Assembly (NCBI GenBank): GCA_944325305.1
Contig: CALUZO010000012.1
Location: forward strand, 17,164 to 81,163
Origin: an uncultured Rikenellaceae bacterium
GTDB taxonomy: Bacteria > Bacteroidota > Bacteroidia > Bacteroidales > Rikenellaceae
Direction of reading: 5' to 3'
Length of the DNA: 64,000 nt
Part shown: in pieces, positions 19,238-27,778 of the stretch
Layout of the letters: every line of letters begins with the position of its first letter
Numbering within the stretch: the stretch's first letter is position 1
Notes under the pieces: model-generated
Told to the model about the DNA's origin: nothing
Seen by the model: the letters and a program-made list of their open reading frames with translations, nothing else
Databases searched by the model: none
Translations under genes and position numbers: made by a program

Positions 19238-19385
19238 CCAATTAGACGGTTCATTACAAAACTACGAGCACCTTTCTATCGACAATTAATGAACACCTCT
19301 GTCATAAATTCCACAAATATGTCCATGGTGTCGGCATGGCATATTAATTGAACGTTAAGCAAACAATAAATCCCGAAAATGTCGT

Positions 19386-19393
19386 TATCTTTG
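19386..19393 (+). promoter_or_regulatory. Bacteroidetes -7 promoter box for the DUF4834-mlaE-mlaF operon
   Basis: TATCTTTG is an exact consensus match, 21 nt upstream of the ATG at 19415. Confidence 0.6.
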
Positions 19394-19414
19394 TGAATCG
19401 TTACAAGATAATAT

Positions 19415-19729
19415 ATGTGGTTTATAGAATTCATATTATTAACAATCATAGTGCTCTATCTGCTCGGCTGGATAGGCAAGAAACTGCTCGTATGGTGGCT
19501 CACACGAAAACAGCGCCAATTCACCGACCAATTCGGCCAGGGAGGCGGTTTCACATACTCGTGGAGCAGCAAATACGGCACCGGCACACGCACAAAAAAT
19601 ACACAAAATAAAGAGGGAGAAGTACACATAAAACAAACTCAAACCACGCAGAAAAAAGTCAGCCGCACTGTCGGCGACTATGTGGAATACGAGGAGGTAG
19701 TGGAAACCAATTACGAACAAAAGCGTTAG
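19415..19729 (+). CDS. DUF4834 membrane-anchored protein
   Basis: The 104-residue protein has one N-terminal transmembrane helix (WFIEFILLTIIVLYLLGWI). A short, basic, polar cytoplasmic tail ends with VSRTVGDYVEYEEV, the conserved DUF4834 end. The family is restricted to Bacteroidetes and has no known function. It is first in a tight cluster, with mlaE starting 5 nt after its stop, which suggests a link to envelope lipid transport. That role is inference. Confidence 0.85.
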   Translation: MWFIEFILLTIIVLYLLGWIGKKLLVWWLTRKQRQFTDQFGQGGGFTYSWSSKYGTGTRTKNTQNKEGEVHIKQTQTTQKKVSRTVGDYVEYEEVVETNYEQKR

Positions 19730-19734
19730 ACGGC

Positions 19735-20478
19735 ATGATTAAATTCCTGACCTTTTTCGGACGTTATTTCATCTTGATGAGACGGGTTTTGTCGAAACCC
19801 GACAAATGGTATATATTCCGCAATCGGGTGTCGTTCGAAATGGAAGCGTTGGGACTCAACTCGATAGGCATAGCTGCCATCATATCCATCTTTATGGGCG
19901 CCGTAGTCGCCCTGCAAATGGCCATCAACCTCGAATCGCCTTTTATTCCCCGGATGCTCATAGGATATGCCACCCGCGAGATCATGATACTCGAATTCAG
20001 CTCGACGGTGGTCGCACTCATACTTGCCGGCAAGGTCGGCAGCAACATAGCCTCCGAAATCGGGACCATGCGCATTACGGAACAGATAGACGCACTGGAA
20101 ATAATGGGGATCAATTCGGCAAACTACCTCATACTGCCAAAGATAATAGCAACGGTATTGTTTTTCCCGTTTCTTGCCATTATGAGTACCATAATAGGCT
20201 GTTTCGGTGGATATTTCATCGCATGGGTCACTGGAATCATGAACCCGGTCGATTACGTCGACGGTCTCATGTTAGACTTCAAATCGACCTCCATAATCTA
20301 CTCGCTCGTCAAAATAGCCGTGTTCGCATTCCTCATAACATCAATCTCAGGCATGTACGGCTACTATGCCCATGGCAATTCGCTCGAGGTCGGCAGGGCG
20401 AGCACCAAAGCCGTGGTCGTAAGTTCCATCGCAATATTGGCATTCGACCTTATACTCACTCAATTAATCCTGATCTGA
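19735..20478 (+). CDS. mlaE: MlaE-family lipid ABC transporter permease
   Basis: The 247-residue inner-membrane permease has about five or six hydrophobic segments. The conserved cytoplasmic EQ-loop SEIGTMRITEQIDALEIMG (about 100-118) contacts the ATPase. MlaE/YrbE proteins move phospholipids between membranes together with MlaF and an MCE-domain MlaD. It starts 5 nt after DUF4834, and its stop overlaps the mlaF start by one base (TGATG). No MCE gene is in the cluster. Confidence 0.93.
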   Translation: MIKFLTFFGRYFILMRRVLSKPDKWYIFRNRVSFEMEALGLNSIGIAAIISIFMGAVVALQMAINLESPFIPRMLIGYATREIMILEFSSTVVALILAGKVGSNIASEIGTMRITEQIDALEIMGINSANYLILPKIIATVLFFPFLAIMSTIIGCFGGYFIAWVTGIMNPVDYVDGLMLDFKSTSIIYSLVKIAVFAFLITSISGMYGYYAHGNSLEVGRASTKAVVVSSIAILAFDLILTQLILI

Positions 20479-21242
20479 TGATAACGACTGAACATCTGTA
20501 CAAATCGTTCGACAATAAGGAGGTTTTAGACGACATCAGCGTGGTGTTCGAACAGGGCAAGACAAACCTTATAATCGGACAAAGCGGCTCGGGAAAGACA
20601 GTATTGCTGAAATGCCTCGTTGGACTTCATCCGATAGACAAGGGTGCCATACTCTACGATGATGTCTGTTTCAACACCCTATCGGCAAAAGACAGACAGC
20701 AAATGCGTCGCCATGTCGGAATGATATTCCAGGGCGGTGCTCTGCTCGACTCATCGACGGTACGGGAAAATGTGAAACTGCCTCTCGACATGTTCACCGA
20801 TCGTAGCGAAAAGGAAAAAATAGAACGCGTGAACTTTTGCCTCAAGAGAGTAAACCTCGAGAATGTCAACGATCTTTACCCTTCGGAACTCAGCGGCGGC
20901 ATGGTCAAACGCGTGGCAATAGCCAGAGCAATCGTACTGAATCCCAAATATCTGTTCTGTGACGAGCCCAATTCCGGTCTCGACCCGATGACCTCCGTCG
21001 TAATAGACAATCTCATCAAAGAGATCACCGAAGAATATAACATGACAACCATCATCAACACCCATGACATGAACTCTGTTATGGAAATCGGAGAGAAGGT
21101 CATATTCATCCACAAAGGACGCAAGTGGTGGGAAGGGACAAAATACGACATTTTAGATTCGGACAACCCCGAACTCAACGCCTTCGTATTCGCCTCGGCA
21201 ATGGCCAAAAGATCAAAAGAGTGCGGAAACAAAAACTTATAG
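20478..21242 (+). CDS. mlaF: MlaF-type ABC transporter ATP-binding protein
   Basis: The 254-residue ATPase has Walker A GQSGSGKT, a Q-loop GMIFQGGALLDSSTVRENV, signature LSGGM(VKRVAIA), Walker B YLFCDEPNSGLDP and an H-loop NTHDM. The GGALLDS stretch after the Q-loop is typical of MlaF/Ttg2A. It energises the MlaE permease. The start at 20478 overlaps the mlaE stop. The much longer in-frame opening, from 19806, runs inside mlaE and is rejected. The C-terminus, KRSKECGNKNL, is short. Confidence 0.93.
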   Translation: MITTEHLYKSFDNKEVLDDISVVFEQGKTNLIIGQSGSGKTVLLKCLVGLHPIDKGAILYDDVCFNTLSAKDRQQMRRHVGMIFQGGALLDSSTVRENVKLPLDMFTDRSEKEKIERVNFCLKRVNLENVNDLYPSELSGGMVKRVAIARAIVLNPKYLFCDEPNSGLDPMTSVVIDNLIKEITEEYNMTTIINTHDMNSVMEIGEKVIFIHKGRKWWEGTKYDILDSDNPELNAFVFASAMAKRSKECGNKNL

Positions 21243-21490
21243 GCATTGTCCCGATCGAACAATATGCGATCACACAACAGCATACTCCGCTAATGATACA
21301 TGCGAATGCAGATATGTGCTTCCGTCCCAAACGAATGAATATCGGCTTGCCAATACAATACCTGCAACATGAATCGCAGACAGGCAAAAATTCTCAAGAA
21401 ACGATTCACAATTAGCGCCATAAGCCTATTGACTTGAAAATTTCGGTAGATTCAAATTCACGGCAGCGAATTTTTAAGATTTTTTAATAT
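21243..21490. other. Non-coding spacer between mlaF and the gapA promoter
   Basis: I see no gene, strong hairpin or promoter box here. The last 60 bases become A/T-rich toward the gapA promoter. Confidence 0.4.
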
Positions 21491-21497
21491 AGTTTCG

Positions 21498-21528
21498 TTT
21501 GAAGTTCGTAGGAAAATTCATATTTTTG
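21498..21528 (+). promoter_or_regulatory. Full Bacteroidetes promoter of gapA (-33 TTTG, -7 TATTTTTG)
   Basis: TTTG at 21498-21501 is separated by 19 nt from TATTTTTG at 21521-21528. This is the best two-box match in the window and fits a strongly expressed glycolytic gene. A leader of about 100 nt follows and includes a small hairpin (ACAGG/CCTGT, near 21541-21553). Confidence 0.75.
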
Positions 21529-21622
21529 TAACGCTTCGCAACAGGCCTCCTGTCGGACAACGCGAAAAAGCCGGGTGGTTTTGAAGCAATACATTGATGA
21601 ACAATCAGTTCAAACTCAATAA

Positions 21623-22642
<1,020 letters not shown>

Positions 22643-22664
22643 TTCAACGGCAATCTCATAACAG

Positions 22665-22698
22665 GAGAGCGGTTCATATGAACCGCTCTCTTTTTTTT
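22665..22698 (+). terminator. Perfectly palindromic terminator of gapA
   Basis: A 26-nt perfect palindrome (22665-22690, half-site GAGAGCGGTTCAT) is followed by T8. In RNA the central ATAT would form the loop. Confidence 0.95.
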
Positions 22699-22747
22699 CA
22701 ATTCTTATAATAACGGATAATACGCAATCCCCACCCTCGCAAAAGCG

Positions 22748-23239
22748 TCAAAACACTCTTGCCGAACATATCATGGCCACGGCATGTGCCGCCACCCCTT
22801 CTTCGCGACCTGTAAAGCCGAGCCTCTCTTCCGTAGTGGCCTTGACAGATACCTGGTCCACACCAAGGCCCATGACACGTGCCAAAACAGCCCGCATATC
22901 GTCGATATAAGGACGCAACTTAGGCGCCTGCATGACTATCGTACAGTCGACGTTGACTATGGCATACCCGTGCTCCGAGAGCATCTCCACAACACGGGCA
23001 AGCAATCCCATGGAATCGGCACCCTTATATTCATCCGAAGTGTCCGGGAAATGCAATCCTATATCGCCAAGAGCAGCAGCCCCCAGAAGAGCGTCGCACA
23101 AGGCATGCGCAAGAACATCTCCGTCGGAATGTGCGACACACCCTTTGGCGTGATTTATGCGTACCCCACCTATAACAAGAGGCAAACCCTCGGCAAGCAC
23201 ATGCACGTCGTATCCGTGCCCTATTCTATAACCGTTCAT
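22748..23239 (-). CDS. ispF: 2-C-methyl-D-erythritol 2,4-cyclodiphosphate synthase
   Basis: The 163-residue trimeric zinc enzyme of the MEP isoprenoid pathway converts CDP-ME 2-phosphate to MEcPP. The metal ligands are D11 and H13 in GHGYDVH, with the third His in the [20 protein letters not shown] stretch. IGLHFPD and the C-terminal [18 protein letters not shown] motif complete the active site. It is divergent from pepD, with 90 bp between the starts. Confidence 0.97.
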   Translation of the reverse strand: MNGYRIGHGYDVHVLAEGLPLVIGGVRINHAKGCVAHSDGDVLAHALCDALLGAAALGDIGLHFPDTSDEYKGADSMGLLARVVEMLSEHGYAIVNVDCTIVMQAPKLRPYIDDMRAVLARVMGLGVDQVSVKATTEERLGFTGREEGVAAHAVAMICSARVF

Positions 23240-23329
23240 ATACGTGCGTTTTGATCTGCAATTTAGCTATTTTTTTCCTAACTTTACAATCGGGTCACAG
23301 ACTGTGACAATGAGTTAAAACATAAGATT

Positions 23330-24787
23330 ATGTCTGAAATAAGCAAACTCAGCCCAGTTATAGTATGGGAAAACTTCGACCGCATAACACAGGTTCCGCG
23401 TCCGTCGAAAAAAGAAGGCAGGATTCTCGAGTTCCTTAAAAACTTTGCTACGGCCAACGGCCTCGAACACGCCAGCGACAAGACAGGCAATATAGTTATA
23501 CGCCGCCCGGCTTCGGCATCCATGTGCGACAGACCTACCGTTGTTCTGCAAAGCCATGTCGATATGGTTTGCGAGAAAAATTCGGATACCACGTTCAATT
23601 TCGACAACGACCCCATAAAGACGTATGTCGACAACGGCTGGGTCAAAGCTCGTGGAACGACACTCGGGGCGGATGACGGCATCGGCATGGCGGCAGCTCT
23701 CGCAGCGCTTACGGATACATCTGCCGAATATCCAGCTATCGAGGCTCTCTTTACGGTCGACGAAGAGACCGGACTCACCGGAGCTCTCAACCTGGGAGCA
23801 AAGATGATTACAGGAAAGTACCTCATAAACCTCGACTCCGAAGACGAGGGGGAGATATTCATAGGATGCGCCGGAGGCATAGATACGATCGCCACATTCC
23901 GGTACGCACCAGAAATAGCACCGGAAAAACATGTTTTCTACAAAATAAACGTTCTCGGTCTGCAGGGCGGCCATTCCGGCGAGGACATAGACAAAAACCG
24001 TGGCAACGCGAACAAGATACTGGCCGCACTTCTGCTGAAGGCATCCCAAAAGTGTGGCATCCGACTCGTCAATTTAGACGGAGGGAATCTTCGAAACGCC
24101 ATTCCGCGCGAGGCATCGGCAGTTTTTGCCGTTCCAGTGGATAAGGTTCTGAGACTGTTCGACCTGCTCGAGGAATACGATGAAACACTCATGCATGAAT
24201 ACTCGGCCAGGGAACCGAAACTCGATACAATGGTCAGCGAGGTCTCAGCCGAAAGCCATGTAATGGACCCAAAGACCCAAAACAACCTTCTGGAGGCACT
24301 CGTAAACGTTCCAAACGGCGTACTTGCAATGAGCAATACCATGAAAGGTCTCGTCCAAACCTCAACGAATCTTGCTTCGGTAAAATTCCACGACGACAAT
24401 ACCATACTTGTCAGTACGTCGCAAAGGTCGTCTGTCGAAAGCGAACGCTTCGAGGCGGCCGCATCAGTTGCCAGCGTCTTCGAACTTGCCGGAGCAACAG
24501 TAAAACATTCCGAAGGCTACCCGGGATGGGAACCGAATCCACACTCGAAACTGTTGGAAGTCGCAACGCAGACATACGAAAACCTGTTCGGCACCAAACC
24601 ACACGCACGCGCAATACATGCAGGACTCGAATGCGGACTGTTCCTGCAAAAATATCCTCATCTGGAGATGATCTCCGTAGGCCCGACACTACGAGGAGTA
24701 CACTCCCCTGACGAAAGGCTCGAAATAGCAAGCGTCGACAAATTCTGGAAACTTCTCAAAGGCATTCTTCAGAACATAAGAGAATAG
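23330..24787 (+). CDS. pepD: Aminoacyl-histidine dipeptidase (PepD, M20 family)
   Basis: The 485-residue cytoplasmic metallopeptidase hydrolyses Xaa-His and other dipeptides. The zinc site shows H76 and D78 in QSHVDMV, the bridging Asp in GADDGIGM (115-116), the catalytic Glu pair in DEETGLTG (145-146) and a later Asp in LDSEDEGE. A lid domain is inserted between about 190 and 390, and a final His lies in HAGLECG. The length matches E. coli PepD (485). TAACTTTA at 23279-23286 is one base from a -7 box. It ends in a long A/T-rich hairpin. Confidence 0.95.
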   Translation: MSEISKLSPVIVWENFDRITQVPRPSKKEGRILEFLKNFATANGLEHASDKTGNIVIRRPASASMCDRPTVVLQSHVDMVCEKNSDTTFNFDNDPIKTYVDNGWVKARGTTLGADDGIGMAAALAALTDTSAEYPAIEALFTVDEETGLTGALNLGAKMITGKYLINLDSEDEGEIFIGCAGGIDTIATFRYAPEIAPEKHVFYKINVLGLQGGHSGEDIDKNRGNANKILAALLLKASQKCGIRLVNLDGGNLRNAIPREASAVFAVPVDKVLRLFDLLEEYDETLMHEYSAREPKLDTMVSEVSAESHVMDPKTQNNLLEALVNVPNGVLAMSNTMKGLVQTSTNLASVKFHDDNTILVSTSQRSSVESERFEAAASVASVFELAGATVKHSEGYPGWEPNPHSKLLEVATQTYENLFGTKPHARAIHAGLECGLFLQKYPHLEMISVGPTLRGVHSPDERLEIASVDKFWKLLKGILQNIRE

Positions 24788-24800
24788 AATACAAACATAT

Positions 24801-24845
24801 ACGATGTTTATGAAAAACATAATTTGTTTTTCATAAACATCGTTT
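24801..24845 (+). terminator. Long A/T-rich terminator hairpin of pepD
   Basis: The 18-nt arms 24801-24818 and 24826-24843 pair perfectly around a 7-nt loop (ATAATTT). The arm sequence begins ACGATGTTTATG. It ends in TTT. The remaining bases to 25050 contain no gene. Confidence 0.8.
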
Positions 24846-25050
24846 CAATGCCTCTTTCCCATCCAAACGAGAAAGCGCCGGAACTCTGCGAAACAAACGT
24901 TCCGCAGCTATACGACAGTCGATCGATAACGGCGGATAATTGCTAAATCTCTCCCGGTATCGGTCCGATTATCCATATGTAAGCAACACATATGAGGTTG
25001 TTCCGAAAGCGGCATAATATTGCTTCAATAAAAACAAATCAGACATACGC

Positions 25051-25572
25051 ATGGAGTTCTCTCAATTCTTAGCCGACAACAAGATTCAACTCATAGCCAC
25101 AGGAGTAGCCATAGTAGTCTTTCTGCTTATCAAATATGTTACTAAGGAACTGGTCAATAAATACGGCAAACTGACCCGCAAGGCTGAAGGGCGAATGGCC
25201 CAGGTCAGACAAATAATGGCTGTTCTGACAAATATTCTATTCATTTTTTCGGTAGCCATCATCTGGGGAGTAAAAACCCAGAATCTTTTGGTCGGATTGA
25301 CTACGGTTGTTACCTTTCTCGGAGTAGCCATGTTCGCCCAGTGGTCCGTATTGAGCAACATCACGGCTGGGATCATAATGTTTTTCTCGGCGCCATACCG
25401 CCTCGGCGACAAGATCAAGATAATCGACAAGGATATTCCAATAAGGGCAACAATAGAGTCTATAAAGACATTCTACACACATATCCGCACGGAAGACAAC
25501 GAATTGATTGTTCTTCCAAACAATGTTTTCCTGCAGAAAATAGTGACTATAATATCAGAAAAAGAGGAGTGA
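25051..25572 (+). CDS. Minimal MscS-type mechanosensitive ion channel
   Basis: The 173-residue inner-membrane protein has TM segments at about 11-28 and 57-76. The pore helix TM3 (about 82-115, with GVAMFAQWSVLSNITAGIIMF) leads to the beta domain PYRLGDKIKI...TFYTHIRTEDNELIVLPNN. It stops after VTIISEKEE, lacking the alpha/beta C-terminal cage of E. coli MscS (286 aa). It probably still gates an osmotic-release pore, but the missing cage would change ion filtering and inactivation. The stop codon lies inside a perfect palindromic terminator. Confidence 0.88.
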   Translation: MEFSQFLADNKIQLIATGVAIVVFLLIKYVTKELVNKYGKLTRKAEGRMAQVRQIMAVLTNILFIFSVAIIWGVKTQNLLVGLTTVVTFLGVAMFAQWSVLSNITAGIIMFFSAPYRLGDKIKIIDKDIPIRATIESIKTFYTHIRTEDNELIVLPNNVFLQKIVTIISEKEE

Positions 25573-25591
25573 TCACTCCTCTTTTTCTGAT
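25554..25591. terminator. Bidirectional palindromic terminator between mscS and fabI
   Basis: A 38-nt perfect palindrome has arms 25554-25572 and 25573-25591. Each arm is an A5/T5 run plus GAGGAGTGA or its complement, so both strands read as stem plus T tract. It contains the mscS stop codon (25570-25572) and lies 18 nt past the fabI stop. Confidence 0.93.
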
Positions 25592-25608
25592 CATCAAGCC
25601 GAGACCGG

Positions 25609-26487
25609 TTACTCATTTTCGTTCTTTCTGAAAGGGAATTTATTGCTGCTGACATCCTTGAATTCAGCTTCGAGACCCTTGCCGTACGTACCCATAGCAC
25701 GCAACGACATCCCCATACTGCTGAATCCGCCGTCGTGAAACAGATTCTGCATCGTAACCTTACGGGTGAAATCGGAAAAGAGCGTCAATACGTAATTGGC
25801 ACAGTCGTCTGCCGTTGCATTGCCCAGAGGCGACATGCGTTCTGCGAAATCCATCAGATCGTTCAGACCCAACACACCGTTGCCGGCAGTAGTAGGCGTC
25901 GGCGACTGCGAGACGGTATTGATACGTATCTTCTTTTCGCGACCGTAGATATAACCGAAACTGCGGGCTATCGACTCCAGAAGTGCCTTTGCGTCGGCCA
26001 TGTCATTGTATCCGTAGAGTGTCCGCTGTGCGGCTATGTACGACAGTGCAACTATAGATCCCCAATCGTTCAGGGCATCCTTTTTACGCGCCACCTGAAT
26101 GACCTTATGGAAAGAGATAGCCGAAATGTCGAGCGTTTTCGAGAGGAAATCATAATCGAGATCGTCATACGTACGGCCTTTGCGTACGTTGGGCGACATA
26201 CCTATCGAGTGGAGGATAAAATCGAATTTTCCACCGAATTGCTCCATCGTTTTGTCGATAAGGTTTTCGAGGTCGGCGACACTGGTAGCATCGGCAGGGA
26301 CTACTATCGCATTGCATTTTTTCGCCAGTTCGTTGATAGTCCCCATTCGGATCGAAACGGCAGTGTTCGTAAGAACTATTTCCGCACCCTCTTCCACAGC
26401 CCTTTCAGCCACTTTCCATGCTATTGAGTGTTCATTGAGGGCGCCGAAAATAAGGCCCTTTTTCCCTTTGAGAAGATTGTATGACAT
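25609..26487 (-). CDS. fabI: Enoyl-[acyl-carrier-protein] reductase (NADH)
   Basis: The 292-residue SDR-type enzyme carries out the last reduction of fatty-acid elongation. The NAD-binding segment is GLIFGALNEHSIAWKVA (FabI-specific, instead of the classical TGxxxGxG), with SIGMSP further on. The catalytic pair is Y160 and K167 in YNDMADAK. The C-terminus carries an extension of about 30 residues (MGTYGKGLEAEFKDVSSN) beyond E. coli FabI. I start at ATG 26487; the upstream in-frame sequence to 26628 covers the promoter box. It is the target family of triclosan. Confidence 0.95.
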   Translation of the reverse strand: MSYNLLKGKKGLIFGALNEHSIAWKVAERAVEEGAEIVLTNTAVSIRMGTINELAKKCNAIVVPADATSVADLENLIDKTMEQFGGKFDFILHSIGMSPNVRKGRTYDDLDYDFLSKTLDISAISFHKVIQVARKKDALNDWGSIVALSYIAAQRTLYGYNDMADAKALLESIARSFGYIYGREKKIRINTVSQSPTPTTAGNGVLGLNDLMDFAERMSPLGNATADDCANYVLTLFSDFTRKVTMQNLFHDGGFSSMGMSLRAMGTYGKGLEAEFKDVSSNKFPFRKNENE

Positions 26488-26510
26488 AATCAGATAATTT
26501 GTTGACGGCC

Positions 26511-26518
26511 CAAAGGTA
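26511..26518 (-). promoter_or_regulatory. Bacteroidetes -7 promoter box for fabI
   Basis: The minus strand reads TACCTTTG, 23 nt upstream of the ATG at 26487. This supports the short start. Confidence 0.6.
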
Positions 26519-26599
26519 GTAAATTTCCACAAACTACCGCCCCGTTTGCCTAAAATCGGCAGCCGAGGCGGCAGTTTCAAAGACCCAAAACACTCTATG

Positions 26600-27778
26600 T
26601 CAGAGTCTGACCATGTTGATCCTGGCATATGCCAGCATGTAATCTCGCTGCAACTCGAGTACGGTCAGATTGGCTTCGTATATGGGCTGCACTTGTGCAA
26701 AGTATTCGGTAACGGTTATCTGGCCTGCATCCAACGCCTTACGGGCCAAATCCATGGCCTGTTTGAAGTCGAGCATAGTTTTGTAGTCAGCGATAGTCTC
26801 GTAAGTCGACTGTGCCTTGAGATATTCGCTTTTGAGGTCTGTCCTCATGTCGACTGTCGCACTCTCGATGGCAGCCTGAGCATATTCATCCTGGGCTTTG
26901 GCACGCTTCACATTATACCTGTTGCCGAATATCGGTATGCTCATACCTACGACAAGTCCATTGAAGCGTTCGCCATTGCCAAATTCATGTTTATACCCGG
27001 CCGCAAGTTTCGGCAGCGATTGGCTGCGGCTGAGTTTCACATCGCGCTCGGCGACCCTCTTTTCTGCCAGCAAGGCTTTCAGCTCCGGCGAAAGTTCCAT
27101 GTATGCTGCGTACACATCTTCGAACGTTGGCAAACCTGGGAGTTCGCCAAAATCCGATGCCACTATTTCCACTGGATTCCCGCCATTCAGTCCTGCTAAT
27201 TTCTCGAGTGTGGCATCCAACTCTATGCGTGCCATTCTCAACGCGTTATCCTGACCGACAGAGGTAAAGTTCGCCTCGTTCAGTTCCAAAACATTTGCGT
27301 CGCCGACTTCCATTTTTTTTGCAAATGTCATTGCGATCTCCCGTGCATTTCGAGCCAACAACTCAAGTACCGCAATATTACGCTTCAGCCCGACAGCCTG
27401 AATGTAGAGTGTCTGGGCCGAAAGCAGCAGTTCCTGTCTTGCAGCCATGTATTGATACCCGTATTTCTCTGCCTGCAGCTTTGCCAGCTTGCTGCGATGG
27501 GCATATACTGTAGGAAAATCGAAAGGTTGGGAAACAGTAATCTCACCGGATTTGCCGAGCGAAGAGGGGTTACCCCATTTATAACTGAACTCCACATCGG
27601 GATCGCCGAGGCTGTTGCCCATTTTGGCCTCGACAATCTGGGCATCGCGCAATTTCCGCATGGCCGACAACGAAGCATTATTGGCCTCGACATCAGCCAG
27701 TATCCGTTCCATCTCTGTCTGGCCAGAAAGCGAAAAAGCAGCTATGGCAAAAGCGGCAATCAAAATTATCTTTTTCAT
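26600..27778 (-). CDS. Outer-membrane efflux protein (TolC/CusC family)
   Basis: The 392-residue exported protein has a signal peptide (MKKIILIAAFAIAAFSLSGQ) and two outer-membrane-factor repeats of long amphipathic helices. Examples are RDAQIVEAKMGNSLGDPDVEFSY and, in the second repeat, VAERDVKLSRSQSLPKLAAGY. It forms the outer-membrane tunnel for the adjacent RND pump. It is last in a four-gene operon, and its start overlaps the pump stop by 4 nt (ATGA). Confidence 0.92.
   Translation of the reverse strand: MKKIILIAAFAIAAFSLSGQTEMERILADVEANNASLSAMRKLRDAQIVEAKMGNSLGDPDVEFSYKWGNPSSLGKSGEITVSQPFDFPTVYAHRSKLAKLQAEKYGYQYMAARQELLLSAQTLYIQAVGLKRNIAVLELLARNAREIAMTFAKKMEVGDANVLELNEANFTSVGQDNALRMARIELDATLEKLAGLNGGNPVEIVASDFGELPGLPTFEDVYAAYMELSPELKALLAEKRVAERDVKLSRSQSLPKLAAGYKHEFGNGERFNGLVVGMSIPIFGNRYNVKRAKAQDEYAQAAIESATVDMRTDLKSEYLKAQSTYETIADYKTMLDFKQAMDLARKALDAGQITVTEYFAQVQPIYEANLTVLELQRDYMLAYARINMVRL

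Noticed and set aside
19806..20477. 224-codon in-frame extension of mlaF running through mlaE
   Set aside because: The translation is Arg/His-rich noise, and the natural start at 20478 overlaps the mlaE stop, as usual for coupled genes.
24801..24843. Long perfect hairpins considered as CRISPR-like or transposon end repeats
   Set aside because: Each palindrome has its own sequence, occurs once, has no spacers or transposase nearby and sits at a gene 3' end, so terminators explain them.
26488..26628. Upstream extension of fabI
   Set aside because: It would cross the promoter box at 26511-26518 and overlap the end of the outer-membrane factor gene; FabI homologues begin at the later methionine.
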